Positions 1-11,833 of a stretch of 38,251 nucleotides of DNA are shown one piece after another. The DNA is taken from contig DZCK01000006.1 of the NCBI GenBank assembly GCA_022730245.1, forward strand, positions 1 through 38,251, in the 5' to 3' direction. Below the pieces are notes generated by a model. That model worked only from the letters and a program-made list of their open reading frames with translations. It did not search any database and was not told the DNA's origin. This DNA comes from Halothiobacillus neapolitanus (GTDB lineage Bacteria; Pseudomonadota; Gammaproteobacteria; Halothiobacillales; Halothiobacillaceae). How positions within the stretch are numbered: the first letter of the stretch is position 1; each line of letters opens with the position of its first letter. A program made the translations under genes and the position numbers.

Positions 1-21
1 CCAAAAATAAAGCGAGAAGCC

Positions 22-78
22 TAGGGAACCTCTGATTGAATCCCTCGTGAGCCGAAGGATTCAATCAGAGGCTCCCTA
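22..78 (-). terminator. Long hairpin 5 nt past the nuoN stop codon; candidate operon-end terminator or 3'-stabilising structure
   Basis: Arms 22-43 (tagggaacctctgattgaatcc) and 57-78 (ggattcaatcagaggctcccta) are reverse complements over 22 bp with one mismatch (28/72). In the minus-strand RNA that mismatch is a U-G wobble. The loop is 13 nt. A T-rich stretch follows about 10 nt downstream on the minus strand, not immediately, so it is not a textbook terminator. Confidence 0.6.
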
Positions 79-82
79 AGGG

Positions 83-1537
83 TTACCCACCAAACGCGCG
101 CGTTGCCAAGCCAACCAAGCCTGTAGGGAATAAACCAAAATACAACACAGCAAGCCCACTTAAGGCCAAAACGCCCCGAACGTTCCAATCGGGATTAATC
201 GGTGCGGAATCGGTCGGCGCATCAAAGTAGGCAAACTTAACCGCGCGCAAATAGTAAAAGGCACCGACAACGGCCATAACCACGGCATAAACCGCGAGCC
301 ACCAAAACCCCACTCCTACGACCGCTTGCAGCACGGCAAGTTTCGCCCAAAACCCTAAAGTAAAGGGAATGCCCGCCATTGAGAACATTAACAGCAAAAA
401 TACAAACGCCATCACAGGGCTTTTATCATTCAACCCTTTCAAATCATCGAGGTTTTCAGCCTCATAACCCTGTCTTGCCAGCAGCAGAATCATCCCAAAG
501 GCACCGATCGACATCACCACATAGGCGATGGTGTAGAACAGTGCAGCGGAATACCCCGCCTGCGTGCCGGCTAAAACACCCAGCATAATAAAACCCACAT
601 GGCTAATGGCTGAATAGGTGAGCATGCGCTTAAAGCTGGTTTGCGCGATGGCCACTACATTACCAATAGCCAATGAAAGCACGGCTGCTACGATAAGAAT
701 CGGCTGCCAATCAGGCATCAGCCCCCCCATACCATCGACCAATAACCGAATTACCATGGCTAAGGCCGCAATTTTTGGCGCGGTGGCCAAATACAAGGTC
801 ACCGCTGTGGGCGCGCCTTCATACACATCGGGTAACCACATGTGAAACGGGGCAACCCCTAACTTAAACACAGCACCCACGACAATAAAAACAACCGCCG
901 CTTTCAGTGCGAGCGAAGGGGAATCACTTGAGAGCACGGCCGCGATGTCGGTCAACATCAACTGGCCGCCCGTTACCCCATATAAAAGTGACATGCCATA
1001 GAGCAAAATGCCGGAAGCGAGCGCACCGAGCACAAAGTATTTCATTGCCGCCTCAGAGGCACGCCCATCATCCCGCTTAAAGGCGGTCATGGCGTACATA
1101 GAAAGCGACATAAGCTCTAGCCCTAAATAAATCAGCAGCAAATGGTTGGCCGAAATAAGAATCATCATGCCAAGCAAACCAAACAGCGCGAGCATGTAAT
1201 ACTCGCCCTTGTCCATGCCCCGTTCCCGTAGGTAACCGCGCGACATAACCAAAACCATGGCCAGCGCAACATAGGATGCAAGTTTCATTAAATCAGACAT
1301 CGGATCATTGACCACCATGCCACCAAAACTGAACCGCACCTCGCTCGACATCTGAAGCAGGGTGACGATAAACAGCACAATTAACGTAACCAACGTGAGG
1401 GCATAGCTCACATTGCGCCCATATCGGGGCAGGAAGGGATCAATCAGCAAGATCAAACACGCCATACCGGCCAAAATCATTTCAGGCAGGATCGGCATCA
1501 GATTTAAGGCCGCAATTGTAGGAAATTCATTCGGCAT
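83..1537 (-). CDS. nuoN: NADH-quinone oxidoreductase subunit N
   Basis: 488-aa ORF with antiporter-like membrane subunit sequence (YLGLELMSLSMYAMTAFKRDD, FKLGVAPFHMWLPDVYEGAPTAVT). Last gene of the nuo operon. ATG at 1537 or GTG at 1549 (GTGA overlap with nuoM). Confidence 0.95.
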   Translation of the reverse strand: MPNEFPTIAALNLMPILPEMILAGMACLILLIDPFLPRYGRNVSYALTLVTLIVLFIVTLLQMSSEVRFSFGGMVVNDPMSDLMKLASYVALAMVLVMSRGYLRERGMDKGEYYMLALFGLLGMMILISANHLLLIYLGLELMSLSMYAMTAFKRDDGRASEAAMKYFVLGALASGILLYGMSLLYGVTGGQLMLTDIAAVLSSDSPSLALKAAVVFIVVGAVFKLGVAPFHMWLPDVYEGAPTAVTLYLATAPKIAALAMVIRLLVDGMGGLMPDWQPILIVAAVLSLAIGNVVAIAQTSFKRMLTYSAISHVGFIMLGVLAGTQAGYSAALFYTIAYVVMSIGAFGMILLLARQGYEAENLDDLKGLNDKSPVMAFVFLLLMFSMAGIPFTLGFWAKLAVLQAVVGVGFWWLAVYAVVMAVVGAFYYLRAVKFAYFDAPTDSAPINPDWNVRGVLALSGLAVLYFGLFPTGLVGLATRAFGG

Positions 1538-1545
1538 AACAGAGA

Positions 1546-3081
1546 TCACAGCTTGGAGGTGAGCGCTTGTTGCGCAAGGTGTTCAATCGTGGCGTGCATC
1601 AAATCGAGTAAGGGATTCGGCCAGACGCCCAGAAGAATAATCAGAAAAACAAGACTGCCGAGCATCCAAGCTTCGCGCGGGTTAACATCTTTAAGCTCGG
1701 CAACCCCTTGATTTTGAATCTCACCAAAAAACACCCGCTTAACCATCCACAGAGTGTATGAGGCGCCAATAATCAAGGTTAATGCCGCCAAAAGGGCAAT
1801 CCAGAAATTGGCTTTAAAGGCCGCTAAAATAACCATAAATTCGCCGACAAAGCCCGATGTGCCCGGCAAGCCGACATTGGCCATGGCAAACACCATCATC
1901 ATGGCGGCAAACCAAGGCATGGTGTTCACCACCCCACCATAGGCCGAAATCTCGCGCGAATGAAGCCGGTCATACAACACGCCGATTGATAAGAACATGG
2001 CCGCCGAAATAAGGCCATGGGAAATCATCTGCACCATCGCACCCTCGAGCGCCATGTGAATGCCGCTGCCGCCGTTGATTGCATTGTCATAAATCATGAA
2101 AATGACAAAAATGCCGAGGGTAACAAAACCCATATGAGAAATAGACGAATAAGCAACCAGCTTTTTCATATCGCTTTGCGCCAAGGCAACAAAACCAATA
2201 TACACAATGGCAATCAAAGAAAGCGCAATCATCATGCCATCCAGCAGTGCGGAGGCATCTGGGGTGATGGGCAATGAGAATCGCAAAAAGCCATAGCCCC
2301 CAATTTTAAGCATGATGGCCGCCAAGATGACCGACCCACCCGTAGGCGCCTCAACGTGCGCATCGGGCAACCAAGTATGCACGGGCCACATCGGGATTTT
2401 GACCGCAAATGCAATAAAAAATGCCAAGAAAATAAGCACTTGCTCGGTCATCGACAGGGGCAACTGCTGCATGGCCAAAATCGAAAAGCTACCCCCTTTA
2501 AAGTACATGTAAATCAGAGCGATCAACATGAATACGGAGCCTAAAAAGGTATAAAGAAAAAATTTAATGGTAGCGAACACGCGCTTAGGACCACCCCAAA
2601 TACCAATCACAATGAACATGGGGATCAGCATGGCTTCAAAGAAGAAATAAAACACGATGGCATCCAGCGCCGCGAAGGTGCCATTCATCATGCCTTCCAT
2701 AATCAAAAAAGCCGCCAAATACTGATGCGCTTTTTCTTTTATAACTTCCCACGCTGCGATGATGACCAACACCGTTGTAAAGGTGGTCAAAATAAGCAAC
2801 GGTAAAGAAATCCCATCAACACCCAAATGGTAGTTAATGCCAAATTGCGGTATCCAAGGCACGCGCTCAACAAACTGCATGGCATAGGTGTGCGTATCAA
2901 AGCTAGGCAATAGGGCGAGACTTAAGCCAAACACAACAACTGAAATGGCTAAGGCAAACCAACGTGCCAAGCTTGCGTGACTCGCACCAAAGCTCATAAC
3001 AAAAATGCCCGCTACAATCGGGAGCCAGACAATTATGCTAAGAATCGGCCAAGAAGAAAAAAACATTAAACCGGTGTCCAT
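1546..3081 (-). CDS. nuoM: NADH-quinone oxidoreductase subunit M
   Basis: 511-aa ORF; NYHLGVDGISLPL, FFFEAMLIPMFIVIGIWGG, KIPMWPVHTWLPDAHVEAPTGGSVILAA typical of NuoM. Confidence 0.96.
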   Translation of the reverse strand: MDTGLMFFSSWPILSIIVWLPIVAGIFVMSFGASHASLARWFALAISVVVFGLSLALLPSFDTHTYAMQFVERVPWIPQFGINYHLGVDGISLPLLILTTFTTVLVIIAAWEVIKEKAHQYLAAFLIMEGMMNGTFAALDAIVFYFFFEAMLIPMFIVIGIWGGPKRVFATIKFFLYTFLGSVFMLIALIYMYFKGGSFSILAMQQLPLSMTEQVLIFLAFFIAFAVKIPMWPVHTWLPDAHVEAPTGGSVILAAIMLKIGGYGFLRFSLPITPDASALLDGMMIALSLIAIVYIGFVALAQSDMKKLVAYSSISHMGFVTLGIFVIFMIYDNAINGGSGIHMALEGAMVQMISHGLISAAMFLSIGVLYDRLHSREISAYGGVVNTMPWFAAMMMVFAMANVGLPGTSGFVGEFMVILAAFKANFWIALLAALTLIIGASYTLWMVKRVFFGEIQNQGVAELKDVNPREAWMLGSLVFLIILLGVWPNPLLDLMHATIEHLAQQALTSKL

Positions 3082-3091
3082 CTCGAAAAAG

Positions 3092-5050
3092 TCAACGTAA
3101 AAACACGATCCAGGTCATGAACCCGATCAAGCCTAGAATCATCACAAAAGCGTAGTGATACAAATAACCCGTCTGAATTTTGCGCCACTGCAAAGCCGTA
3201 GCGCCAATGAGCAATGCAGTGCCATTAACCATTAACCCATCAATCAATCGCACATCGCCTATGCGCCATAAACCCCGTCCCAATAAGCGAGAGCCGCCGC
3301 CAAACACGGCAGCATTGAACTCATCAAAGCCGTAAGCGCCATCTAACACGCGCTTCGGCCAAGCAAAAAGATGAGCAAAGAAGCGCGGCAACTGCTGAGG
3401 AAACCCGAGATACATTAAAGCCGCTAAGCCAACCCCTGCAAAAGATAACCAAACAACCGGGCTTACAAAGCCATGCAGCAACATGGCCCAAGCACCGTGA
3501 AAATGTTCATGCAGGGTGGCCATGACATCGTGAACCGGCAAGACCACGATGGCATCACCAAAAAACCCTGAAAATAACAACGGATCTATCGTGAAATAAC
3601 CGATGAATAGCGCAGGTATCGCTAACAAAATAAGTGGCCATGTCACAACCTTAGGTGACTCATGCAAATGTGATTTTGTATGGGCATCCATTCGACCTTC
3701 GCCGAAAAATACCAAAAAAAACATTCGAAACGTATAAAAAGCGGTCACAAATACGCCTAAAAGCACCGACCAATAGGCAAAGGTTGCCCCCGGCAAGTGT
3801 GACGCTTCGACGGCCAAAATAATACTGTCTTTAGAGAAGAAACCCGAGGTACCCGGAAACCCAATGAGGGCGAGAGAACCAATCAAGAAAGTCACAAAAG
3901 TGATGGGCATGAATTTCCATAAACCGCCCATTTTGCGAATATCTTGCTCGTGGTGCATGGCAATGATGACGGAACCGGCCGCCAAGAACAAAAGCGCCTT
4001 AAAAAAAGCATGGGTCATCAAATGGAAAATAGCGGCTGAGTAGGCTGATGCGCCCAAAGCGACCGTCATGTAGCCTAACTGGGAGAGCGTTGAATAGGCG
4101 ATAACGCGCTTGATGTCGTTTTGAACGATGCCCAGCAACCCCATAAATATCGCCGTAATGGCGCCAATTACCATGACAAATGAAAGCGCTGCATCAGATA
4201 ACTCAAACACCGGTGAAAAACGCGCCACCATAAAAATGCCCGCAGTGACCATGGTGGCTGCATGAATTAGAGCAGAAATCGGCGTGGGGCCTTCCATCGA
4301 ATCGGGCAGCCACACATGTAAAGGCACCTGCGCCGATTTACCCATCGCACCAATAAACAGCAATATCGCAATAACAGTCGGCAAAGACCACTCAACCCCA
4401 GGCCAATATTCTACTTTCACGCTGGCTAAAGCGGGCAAACGCTCAAAGAAGGTGGCGTAATCTAAGGTATTGGCATACATCAAAATGGCCGCAATACCGA
4501 GCAAAAAGCCAAAATCGCCGACTCGATTCACAATAAAAGCCTTTAAATTGGCGAAAATTGCCGTCTCTTTTTTGTACCAAAAACCAATTAATAGATAAGA
4601 AACCAAACCAACCGCTTCCCAGCCGAAGAATAATTGCAATAAATTATTAGCCATCACCAACATCAGCATCGAGAAGGTAAAAAGCGAAATATAGCTAAAA
4701 AACCGCGTGTAGCCCGGATCCCCTTGCATGTAGCCCACGGTATAAATATGCACCATCAAGCTGACTGAGGTGACAACCACCATCATGAGCACGGTGAGAT
4801 GATCGATCATAAAACCAATATCAAATTGGAATGAATCGGTTGCAGCCCAAGTGTATACCGCCGCATTAAAGGTGGGCAGCCCACCCCAAACGTGCATATA
4901 AAACGTGTACACAGACAAGCCAAAGGCAATAGCCACCCCGATAATCGTGACCCAATGCGCGCCGGCATTACCAATCTTTTTTCCCAGCAAGCCAGCCACA
5001 AGGGCACCGAACAACGGCGCTAAAACGATGGCGAGGTAAATTTTTTCCAT
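3092..5050 (-). CDS. nuoL: NADH-quinone oxidoreductase subunit L
   Basis: 652-aa ORF; FFGWEAVGLVSYLLIGFWYKK, GKSAQVPLHVWLPDSMEGPTPISALIHAATMVTAG typical of NuoL. Confidence 0.97.
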   Translation of the reverse strand: MEKIYLAIVLAPLFGALVAGLLGKKIGNAGAHWVTIIGVAIAFGLSVYTFYMHVWGGLPTFNAAVYTWAATDSFQFDIGFMIDHLTVLMMVVVTSVSLMVHIYTVGYMQGDPGYTRFFSYISLFTFSMLMLVMANNLLQLFFGWEAVGLVSYLLIGFWYKKETAIFANLKAFIVNRVGDFGFLLGIAAILMYANTLDYATFFERLPALASVKVEYWPGVEWSLPTVIAILLFIGAMGKSAQVPLHVWLPDSMEGPTPISALIHAATMVTAGIFMVARFSPVFELSDAALSFVMVIGAITAIFMGLLGIVQNDIKRVIAYSTLSQLGYMTVALGASAYSAAIFHLMTHAFFKALLFLAAGSVIIAMHHEQDIRKMGGLWKFMPITFVTFLIGSLALIGFPGTSGFFSKDSIILAVEASHLPGATFAYWSVLLGVFVTAFYTFRMFFLVFFGEGRMDAHTKSHLHESPKVVTWPLILLAIPALFIGYFTIDPLLFSGFFGDAIVVLPVHDVMATLHEHFHGAWAMLLHGFVSPVVWLSFAGVGLAALMYLGFPQQLPRFFAHLFAWPKRVLDGAYGFDEFNAAVFGGGSRLLGRGLWRIGDVRLIDGLMVNGTALLIGATALQWRKIQTGYLYHYAFVMILGLIGFMTWIVFLR

Positions 5051-5053
5051 GAA

Positions 5054-5359
5054 TTACCCCTTCATCGCCGTTAAGTCTTCGACATTGATTGTTCGGCGGT
5101 TACGGAACAAAGTCACCAAAATGGCCAAACCAATGGCGGCTTCTGCTGCCGCAACCGTTAATACAAAAAATACAAATACTTGGCCGTTAATGTCGCCCAA
5201 AAAGTGCGAGAACGCGATGAAATTGACATTAACCGCTAACAACATCAATTCGATGGCCATTAAGAGTACCAGTACATTTTTCCGATTTAAAAATATACCG
5301 GCCACGCTAATCGAGAACAAAATAGCGCCAAACAGAAGAAATTGGGACAAACTAATCAC
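5054..5359 (-). CDS. nuoK: NADH-quinone oxidoreductase subunit K
   Basis: [26 protein letters not shown] typical of NuoK. Start placed at GTG 5359 ([12 protein letters not shown]), giving the usual 101 aa; the 11-aa N-terminal extension in the ORF track is out of family. Confidence 0.93.
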   Translation of the reverse strand: MISLSQFLLFGAILFSISVAGIFLNRKNVLVLLMAIELMLLAVNVNFIAFSHFLGDINGQVFVFFVLTVAAAEAAIGLAILVTLFRNRRTINVEDLTAMKG

Positions 5360-6005
5360 GAGGTGCCGCTCCCGTTGCGATGGGTAAATCAAGTGTTTTG
5401 GGGGCAGATTCAGCCGCAGGGATTTTTAAAACGCGCACCCGATCAACTTTGCGCACTCGGACTTGCGCATCAATATCTTGATAATGCGCGCCTTCCCGCT
5501 TGCGATGCGCAAGCGCAATGGCCGCAACAATGGCCACTAATAAAATAAAGGCGGCTATTTCAAACGGGTAGACAAACTGGGTGTACAAAACGGAGCCCAA
5601 AGCCAGAGTATTTGATGCCCCAGCCGCCGCAGGCGTGGGGGCAGGAAAGGCAGCAAGTCCAAAACTTTGCGCGCCCACAATAAACCCAAGTTCAATGACC
5701 ATGACCAATGCCACAAACACACCCACGGGCAGGTTGCGCACAAAGCCTTCACGCAATGGGGCAAGGTTCACATCAAGCATCATCACCACAAATAAGAACA
5801 GCACCATGACGGCACCGACATAAACCAATAGCAAAACAATACCGAGGAACTCCGCTTCCATTAACACCCAGACGAGCGCGGTCGAAAAAAACGTTAACAC
5901 CAAAAACAAAGCCGCATGCACTGGGTTTTTTACCGTGACAACCCGAATGGCCGAAATGACGGCGGAGGAGGCAAATACATAAAACAAAAATTGATACAAA
6001 GTCAT
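5352..6005 (-). CDS. nuoJ: NADH-quinone oxidoreductase subunit J
   Basis: [40 protein letters not shown] is a NuoJ N-terminus. Start at ATG 6005. Confidence 0.94.
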   Translation of the reverse strand: MTLYQFLFYVFASSAVISAIRVVTVKNPVHAALFLVLTFFSTALVWVLMEAEFLGIVLLLVYVGAVMVLFLFVVMMLDVNLAPLREGFVRNLPVGVFVALVMVIELGFIVGAQSFGLAAFPAPTPAAAGASNTLALGSVLYTQFVYPFEIAAFILLVAIVAAIALAHRKREGAHYQDIDAQVRVRKVDRVRVLKIPAAESAPKTLDLPIATGAAPRD

Positions 6006-6042
6006 GCAAAAATCCTTAACGGGGTGCGAACGCACAACATGA

Positions 6043-6531
6043 TTAACGATAACGCGCATCGGCCAAGCGATCGGCCGCAATTTGTGGCTCCATTCGATCA
6101 CCAATCGCCAGTAAGCGGTCTTTAGTCATGATGTTTTCACCACGATTTTCAAAGTGATACTCAAAAATTCGGGTTTCTACAATGGAATCTACCGGACAGG
6201 CCTCTTCACAAAAACCACAATAAATACATTTGAATAAATCGATGTCATAGCGGGTTGTACGGCGGGTACCGTCCTCGCGCAGTTCCGATTCAATGGTAAT
6301 GGCCAGCGCAGGGCATACCGCTTCGCATAATTTACACGCAATGCAGCGCTCCTCACCATTGGCATAGCGGCGCAAGGCATGTAAACCTCGAAACCGGGGC
6401 GACATGGGGGTTTTTTCTTCCGGATATTGCACCGTAAATTTGCGTCCAAAAAAATACTTACCCGTTACCGACAACCCCAGAAATAACTCCCAGAGAAACC
6501 ATGTTTTAACGAATTGCTTTAATGCGATCAT
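6043..6531 (-). CDS. nuoI: NADH-quinone oxidoreductase subunit I (2x[4Fe-4S])
   Basis: 162 aa with [12 protein letters not shown] and [18 protein letters not shown] ferredoxin motifs. Confidence 0.97.
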   Translation of the reverse strand: MIALKQFVKTWFLWELFLGLSVTGKYFFGRKFTVQYPEEKTPMSPRFRGLHALRRYANGEERCIACKLCEAVCPALAITIESELREDGTRRTTRYDIDLFKCIYCGFCEEACPVDSIVETRIFEYHFENRGENIMTKDRLLAIGDRMEPQIAADRLADARYR

Positions 6532-6582
6532 TTGGATACCACGGGCGATAAGTTAAGTACACTTAAGTTAATCAAACTGAAG

Positions 6583-7641
6583 TTAATCAAACCAAGGCCC
6601 TACTTTGAAATACACCAACACACCCTCGACAAAAATCCAGAGGATGGTTACGGGGATAAATACCTTCCAGCCCAAGCGCATAATTTGATCGTACCGATAA
6701 CGCGGGAATGTCGCTCGAAACCATAAAAACAAGAAAAGCAATATCACAATTTTAAGGAAAAACCACAAAATCCCCGGAATGAATTGAGTGAACGATTCCA
6801 ACGCGGTGCCTTGGAAGGGCGAAAGCCAGCCACCCAGAAACAGCAGAGCCGTGAGGGCAGAAATTAAGATCATGCTGGCATATTCAGCCAGCATAAAAAG
6901 AGCGAAGGTAATGCCGGAATATTCGACATGAAAACCCGCCACGATTTCAGACTCGCCTTCGGATATATCAAATGGTGCGCGATTGGTTTCTGCCACGCCA
7001 GAGATAAAGTACACCACGAACATGGGCAGCAAGGGCAGCCAATACCAGTTAAGAACTCCACCGGTTTGTTTTTCGACAATCTCCGATAAATTCAGGCTTT
7101 TAGCCGCCATCAGCACGCCGACAAGAGCAAATCCCATCGCCAATTCATAGGCGACTTTGTGCGCGGCAGAGCGCATCCCGCCGAGTAACGCATATTTAGA
7201 GTTCGATGCCCAACCGGCCAAAATAACCCCATACACACCCGCAGCACCGATGGCCAACACATACAGCAACCCTGCATTAATATTGGATAGCACCCACCCT
7301 TTATCAAAAGGAATAACCGCCCACGCCACAAACGATGCCACCAATATGAGCACAGGCGCAAAGTAAAATATAAATTTATTGGCCACATTGGGCGTAATAA
7401 TTTCTTTAAATAAGAGCTTGAATACATCGGCAAAGGGCTGAAACAAACCGTAAGGCCCCACGCGATTGGGGCCGATTCGCACTTGCATGTAACCAATCAC
7501 CTTGCGCTCAAAGTAGGTGAGATAAGCCACTGCGATGACAAGGGGCAACAATACCACCAGCACAAGCAGAGTATTGACAATGAGGTACTGCCATGCAGGC
7601 GACATCCACCCCAGCACCGGAGATAACCATTGCGTTAACAT
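6583..7641 (-). CDS. nuoH: NADH-quinone oxidoreductase subunit H
   Basis: 352 aa; [32 protein letters not shown] and [27 protein letters not shown] typical of NuoH. Confidence 0.97.
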   Translation of the reverse strand: MLTQWLSPVLGWMSPAWQYLIVNTLLVLVVLLPLVIAVAYLTYFERKVIGYMQVRIGPNRVGPYGLFQPFADVFKLLFKEIITPNVANKFIFYFAPVLILVASFVAWAVIPFDKGWVLSNINAGLLYVLAIGAAGVYGVILAGWASNSKYALLGGMRSAAHKVAYELAMGFALVGVLMAAKSLNLSEIVEKQTGGVLNWYWLPLLPMFVVYFISGVAETNRAPFDISEGESEIVAGFHVEYSGITFALFMLAEYASMILISALTALLFLGGWLSPFQGTALESFTQFIPGILWFFLKIVILLFLFLWFRATFPRYRYDQIMRLGWKVFIPVTILWIFVEGVLVYFKVGPWFD

Positions 7642-10016
7642 GCCACTGCCTCCCGCACAACCTCGACGGTGCCGCCCTCAGCGGGCAAGCCTGCGGTTGC
7701 TACACCCACATAAATCAGCAAAGATCCTGCAGGCACGCCTTCTTCTATTTTAATCGGCAGAGATTGGGGCTGCCCCGATTGCGTAATGAGCAAGCAATCC
7801 CCCGCTTCCCACCCTTGAGATTGTGCGTCGATGGGGCTCACAAGGCAGTGATTTTGCTTCATCGCCAACTCCGTCATCTGCAGCGGTTCTGCGCGGCGCA
7901 CAATGCCATTAATGCCATAAACGGCGATGGGCGCAATCCGCGTCCAAGCATCCGCACGCACATCTGATCGGGTGATGGCACCCAGCACGTCACTCAAATT
8001 TGATAAATTAATGTGGGCGCACTGCGCTTGAATATCGTTTCGAATTTGAGCTGCGTCCAAGTAGTCAAAGCCACTTAAATCCAGCAAGGTACCCAGTACC
8101 CGCAGCACTTTCCAGCCCGGACGTGAATCAGCAAAAGAACGGACGATACCGCGCTGCGGTTGCCAACGACCCTCGCCATTGACCCAAGTGCCCGCCGATT
8201 CAACGGCGGTGCCGATTGGCAGAAGAATGTTGGCATATTCACGCTGATGCGCTGATGCGTGCGCGGTAAAGCAGACCACACACTCTGACGCTTTCAGGCG
8301 ATTCAGCACGGCCATACCCGCACTTGAATCGAACTCAGGTTCAATGCCATACAACAACAGGGCAGGTTTAGGTTCTGCCAACAGCAACGAGGCGTTAGCC
8401 CCTGAACCAACTGCCGGAAGCCCACCCGGCAAACGATGCGGCACCGCACCCGCCAACCAAGCCCCCGATTGATTCGCACCTTGAGGCAAAACCCCTAAAG
8501 CCGAATCAGTTGCTTTGGCAATTTGTGTCGCTAAATAACGAATAGCCCCAAAATTTGCATCGTTTTGCGCCAAATGCCCGAGGAAGATGGCGCGCCGCGT
8601 GCCTTTTTTGAGATCCGCTCGTATGCGATCAATCATCAGGGCATCAACGGGCGCGGATTCAACCAGAGTTTCAGGCAACAAAACGCCTGCTGCACGAGCC
8701 AAAACAATCAACACATCCAACATACCAGCCTGTGCACCCGACAGCCATTGCGTTGCATTAAAGGTTAATGCCTGCTCATAAGGATGCACCAAATGAATTT
8801 TCGCTCGGCCTTTAAGCGCCGCTTGACGCAACCTATGGCCAAAGAGCGGAATTTCTTCACGCACCATGGCGCCAATCAGCACCACCGCGTTCAGCTTGCT
8901 TAAATCGGCGATGTCCATCCCAAACCACGGCATTACCGGATCGCCCGCATCGGCGGAAAAATCTATTTGACGCAACCGATGATCGACATTATTCGAGCCC
9001 AAGCCGCGAATGAGTTTTTGGAATAAATAAAGCTCTTCCAAACTGGCATCAGGTGAAATTAATCCGCCCAAGGCATTCGCGCCTTGTTCCTGCACCAACG
9101 CCTGCACCGACTGAGCCACCTCTGCCAAGGCGGTATCCCAGTCCACGACCTGCCACTGACCCTCTCGTTTAATTTGCGGCTGGGTCAGACGATCCTCTGC
9201 AAACAAGCCCGTGTACGCAAACCGATCTCGATCAGACAACCAAGTTTCGTTAATTAACTCGTTATCACGCGGCACGGCGCGCATGATTTTGTTCTCACGC
9301 GTGTGCAAATAGAGGTTTGAGCCGAACGCATCCTGTGTTGCCACATGCGGCTGCTGCACCAACTCCCACGCGCGATATGTGTAGCGGGCAGGCTTTGAGG
9401 TAAGTGCACCCACGGGGCATAAATCGATTACATTGCCCGATAGTTCAGAGCTCACACTTTTGGCGATATAGGTACCAATTTCCATGTGATCTGAACGGCC
9501 GACCACACCCAATTCTTTCAGGCCGGCAATCTCCTCACCGAACCGAACACACCGCGTGCAATGAATGCAGCGGGTCATGTCGGTTGCGATCAAAGAGCCG
9601 ATATCTTTATCTTTAACCACGCGTTTAGCTTCGGAATATTGGCCAACGCCTTCGCCGTAGCCCATGGCCACATCTTGCAATTCGCACTCGCCGCCTTGAT
9701 CGCAAATCGGGCAGTCAAGGGGATGATTAATCAGTAAAAATTCCATGGTAGAACGCTGCGCCGCCAAAGCCTTCGGGCTACGAGTTTGCACCCGCATGCC
9801 CTCTGAAATGGGCGTTGAGCACGCAGGCAAAGGCTTGGGCGCTCGCTCAACTTCAACCAAGCACATCCGGCAATTGGCGGCGATAGACAGCTTGCGGTGA
9901 TAACAAAAGCGCGGAATGGTTACACCGGCCTGATCGGTAACTTCGATCAGCATGTCCCCCTTACGGCCTTGCAACCGATGGCCATCCACCTCAATGGTGA
10001 TCAAATCGTCGTGCAT
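7635..10016 (-). CDS. nuoG: NADH-quinone oxidoreductase subunit G
   Basis: About 793 aa; [58 protein letters not shown]. Start probably ATG 10016 ([12 protein letters not shown]); an upstream TTG at 10022 is also possible. Confidence 0.95.
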   Translation of the reverse strand: MHDDLITIEVDGHRLQGRKGDMLIEVTDQAGVTIPRFCYHRKLSIAANCRMCLVEVERAPKPLPACSTPISEGMRVQTRSPKALAAQRSTMEFLLINHPLDCPICDQGGECELQDVAMGYGEGVGQYSEAKRVVKDKDIGSLIATDMTRCIHCTRCVRFGEEIAGLKELGVVGRSDHMEIGTYIAKSVSSELSGNVIDLCPVGALTSKPARYTYRAWELVQQPHVATQDAFGSNLYLHTRENKIMRAVPRDNELINETWLSDRDRFAYTGLFAEDRLTQPQIKREGQWQVVDWDTALAEVAQSVQALVQEQGANALGGLISPDASLEELYLFQKLIRGLGSNNVDHRLRQIDFSADAGDPVMPWFGMDIADLSKLNAVVLIGAMVREEIPLFGHRLRQAALKGRAKIHLVHPYEQALTFNATQWLSGAQAGMLDVLIVLARAAGVLLPETLVESAPVDALMIDRIRADLKKGTRRAIFLGHLAQNDANFGAIRYLATQIAKATDSALGVLPQGANQSGAWLAGAVPHRLPGGLPAVGSGANASLLLAEPKPALLLYGIEPEFDSSAGMAVLNRLKASECVVCFTAHASAHQREYANILLPIGTAVESAGTWVNGEGRWQPQRGIVRSFADSRPGWKVLRVLGTLLDLSGFDYLDAAQIRNDIQAQCAHINLSNLSDVLGAITRSDVRADAWTRIAPIAVYGINGIVRRAEPLQMTELAMKQNHCLVSPIDAQSQGWEAGDCLLITQSGQPQSLPIKIEEGVPAGSLLIYVGVATAGLPAEGGTVEVVREAVAC

Positions 10017-10041
10017 ACTCAATGACTTAACCCTGTATTTG

Positions 10042-11331
10042 TTAGACCGTCGCCAAACCATCAGCAATCATGCTGTGGCCATGCTCGATGTAGTACTCGA
10101 ACTCGGGACGAAAATATTTAAGAAAGCTCCGTACAGGCACTGCCGCCGCATCGCCCAAAGCACAAATGGTTCGTCCTTCAATTTTGCTGGCAACATCATC
10201 GAGCCGATTAAGATCAGCGATAGCCCCTTTGCCCTCAACAATCCGTGTCAGCATTCGATAAAGCCAACCCGTGCCCTCACGGCATGGGGTACATTGGCCG
10301 CAGGATTCAGAGTAATAGAATCGAGAAATTCGCTGCAAGGCCCGTACCATGCAAGCCGAATCATCAATCACGATCAAACCACCCGAGCCTAAAAACGTAC
10401 CGGATTTCGCAATAGAATCGTAATCCATCCGCGTTTTAAGCATGATGTCGCCCGGAATCACGGGGGTCGATGAACCACCAGGAATCACTGCTTTGAGCTT
10501 GCGCCCTGCCCGCACACCACCCGCCATCGCTAATAAATCGGCAAACGGTGTCCCCATCGGAATCTCGAACACACCGGGTTTTGCGACATGACCCGAGACG
10601 GAAAAAAGCTTAACCCCACCACTATTGGGCACGCCCAAATCGGCAAACCATTTGCCACCATGACGCATAATGGCCGGAACCGAAGATAACGTTTCGGTGT
10701 TATTTACCGTGGTCGGACGGCCATACAAACCAAAATTCGCCGGAAATGGGGGTTTAAAACGGGGCTGGCCTTTTTTACCTTCCAAGGATTCGAGCAGCGC
10801 GGTTTCCTCACCGCAAATGTAAGCACCCGCACCGAGCGAGCCGTGCAAATCAAAGTCGATACCCGAACCTTGAATATTTTTACCGAGCAAGCCCAGCGCG
10901 TACGCTTCTTTTAAAGCCGTTTCAAAACGCCGGAACACCAAATCGGTAAATTCACCGCGCATGTAGTTATAACCAACCGTGGCACCAATCGTGTAGCCAG
11001 CAATCGCCATACCCTCAACCAATGCATGCGGGTTATTCAATAAAATTTGACGATCTTTAGCGGTACCCGGCTCCGACTCATCGGAATTACACACGACATA
11101 TTTTTGCCCTGGGGCATTGCGGGGCATAAAAGACCATTTAAGGCCAGTCGGAAAACCAGCCCCCCCGCGCCCACGCAAATTAGAGGCTTTAAGCTCTTCA
11201 ATAATCAGCGAAGGATCGGTGTTTTCCGCCAAAATTTTTCGCCACGCAGAATACCCGCCAATTTTAAGGTAACTCTCCAGCGTCCAAGGCTCATCGAATT
11301 GCATCGTGGCAAAGCAGACTTGTTCAGTCAT
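10042..11331 (-). CDS. nuoF: NADH-quinone oxidoreductase subunit F
   Basis: [19 protein letters not shown] (FMN/NADH site) and [12 protein letters not shown] (4Fe-4S). ATG 11331 (MTEQVCF). Confidence 0.97.
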   Translation of the reverse strand: MTEQVCFATMQFDEPWTLESYLKIGGYSAWRKILAENTDPSLIIEELKASNLRGRGGAGFPTGLKWSFMPRNAPGQKYVVCNSDESEPGTAKDRQILLNNPHALVEGMAIAGYTIGATVGYNYMRGEFTDLVFRRFETALKEAYALGLLGKNIQGSGIDFDLHGSLGAGAYICGEETALLESLEGKKGQPRFKPPFPANFGLYGRPTTVNNTETLSSVPAIMRHGGKWFADLGVPNSGGVKLFSVSGHVAKPGVFEIPMGTPFADLLAMAGGVRAGRKLKAVIPGGSSTPVIPGDIMLKTRMDYDSIAKSGTFLGSGGLIVIDDSACMVRALQRISRFYYSESCGQCTPCREGTGWLYRMLTRIVEGKGAIADLNRLDDVASKIEGRTICALGDAAAVPVRSFLKYFRPEFEYYIEHGHSMIADGLATV

Positions 11332-11335
11332 CGCG

Positions 11336-11833
11336 TTACTCCAACTGATCCAAAATGGCATCCACTTTTTCAGGAGTGAGCCGTTCGTAATAAACGTGAT
11401 CGACTTGCATCATAGGCCCGCCATCGCAGGCGGCCAGGCATTCTTCTTCTACTTTAAGATAAATCCGCCCATCCGGCGTGGATTGCCCAAGCTTAATGCC
11501 AAGCTTGCGCTCACAATGTGCCACGATGTCATCGGAGCCCATCAGCGCACAAGAAATATTGGTACAAATCGAAACATGATGCCGACCGCAGGGCTTGGTT
11601 TCCAGCATCGAGTAGAAGGTGGCTACTTCATAAACAGAAATGGGGGGGATTTCGAGGTATTCAGCCACGGCATCCATGAGTTCTGTCGTCAAAAAGCCTG
11701 AATTTTGGTGCTGAGTTTCGCGCAAGGCGGCCAAGAGCGCTGATTGCTTTTGTTCCGGTGGATATTTACCCAACCAATGATCAATCTCATGGCGGGTATG
11801 CTCAGTTAATAAATGAATTTTACTGGCTTTCAT
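11336..11833 (-). CDS. nuoE: NADH-quinone oxidoreductase subunit E (2Fe-2S)
   Basis: 165 aa; [29 protein letters not shown] and [17 protein letters not shown] typical of NuoE. Confidence 0.96.
   Translation of the reverse strand: MKASKIHLLTEHTRHEIDHWLGKYPPEQKQSALLAALRETQHQNSGFLTTELMDAVAEYLEIPPISVYEVATFYSMLETKPCGRHHVSICTNISCALMGSDDIVAHCERKLGIKLGQSTPDGRIYLKVEEECLAACDGGPMMQVDHVYYERLTPEKVDAILDQLE

Noticed and set aside
9952-10392. 146-aa plus-strand ORF
   Set aside because: Antisense to the nuoG/nuoF junction, both confidently identified on the other strand.
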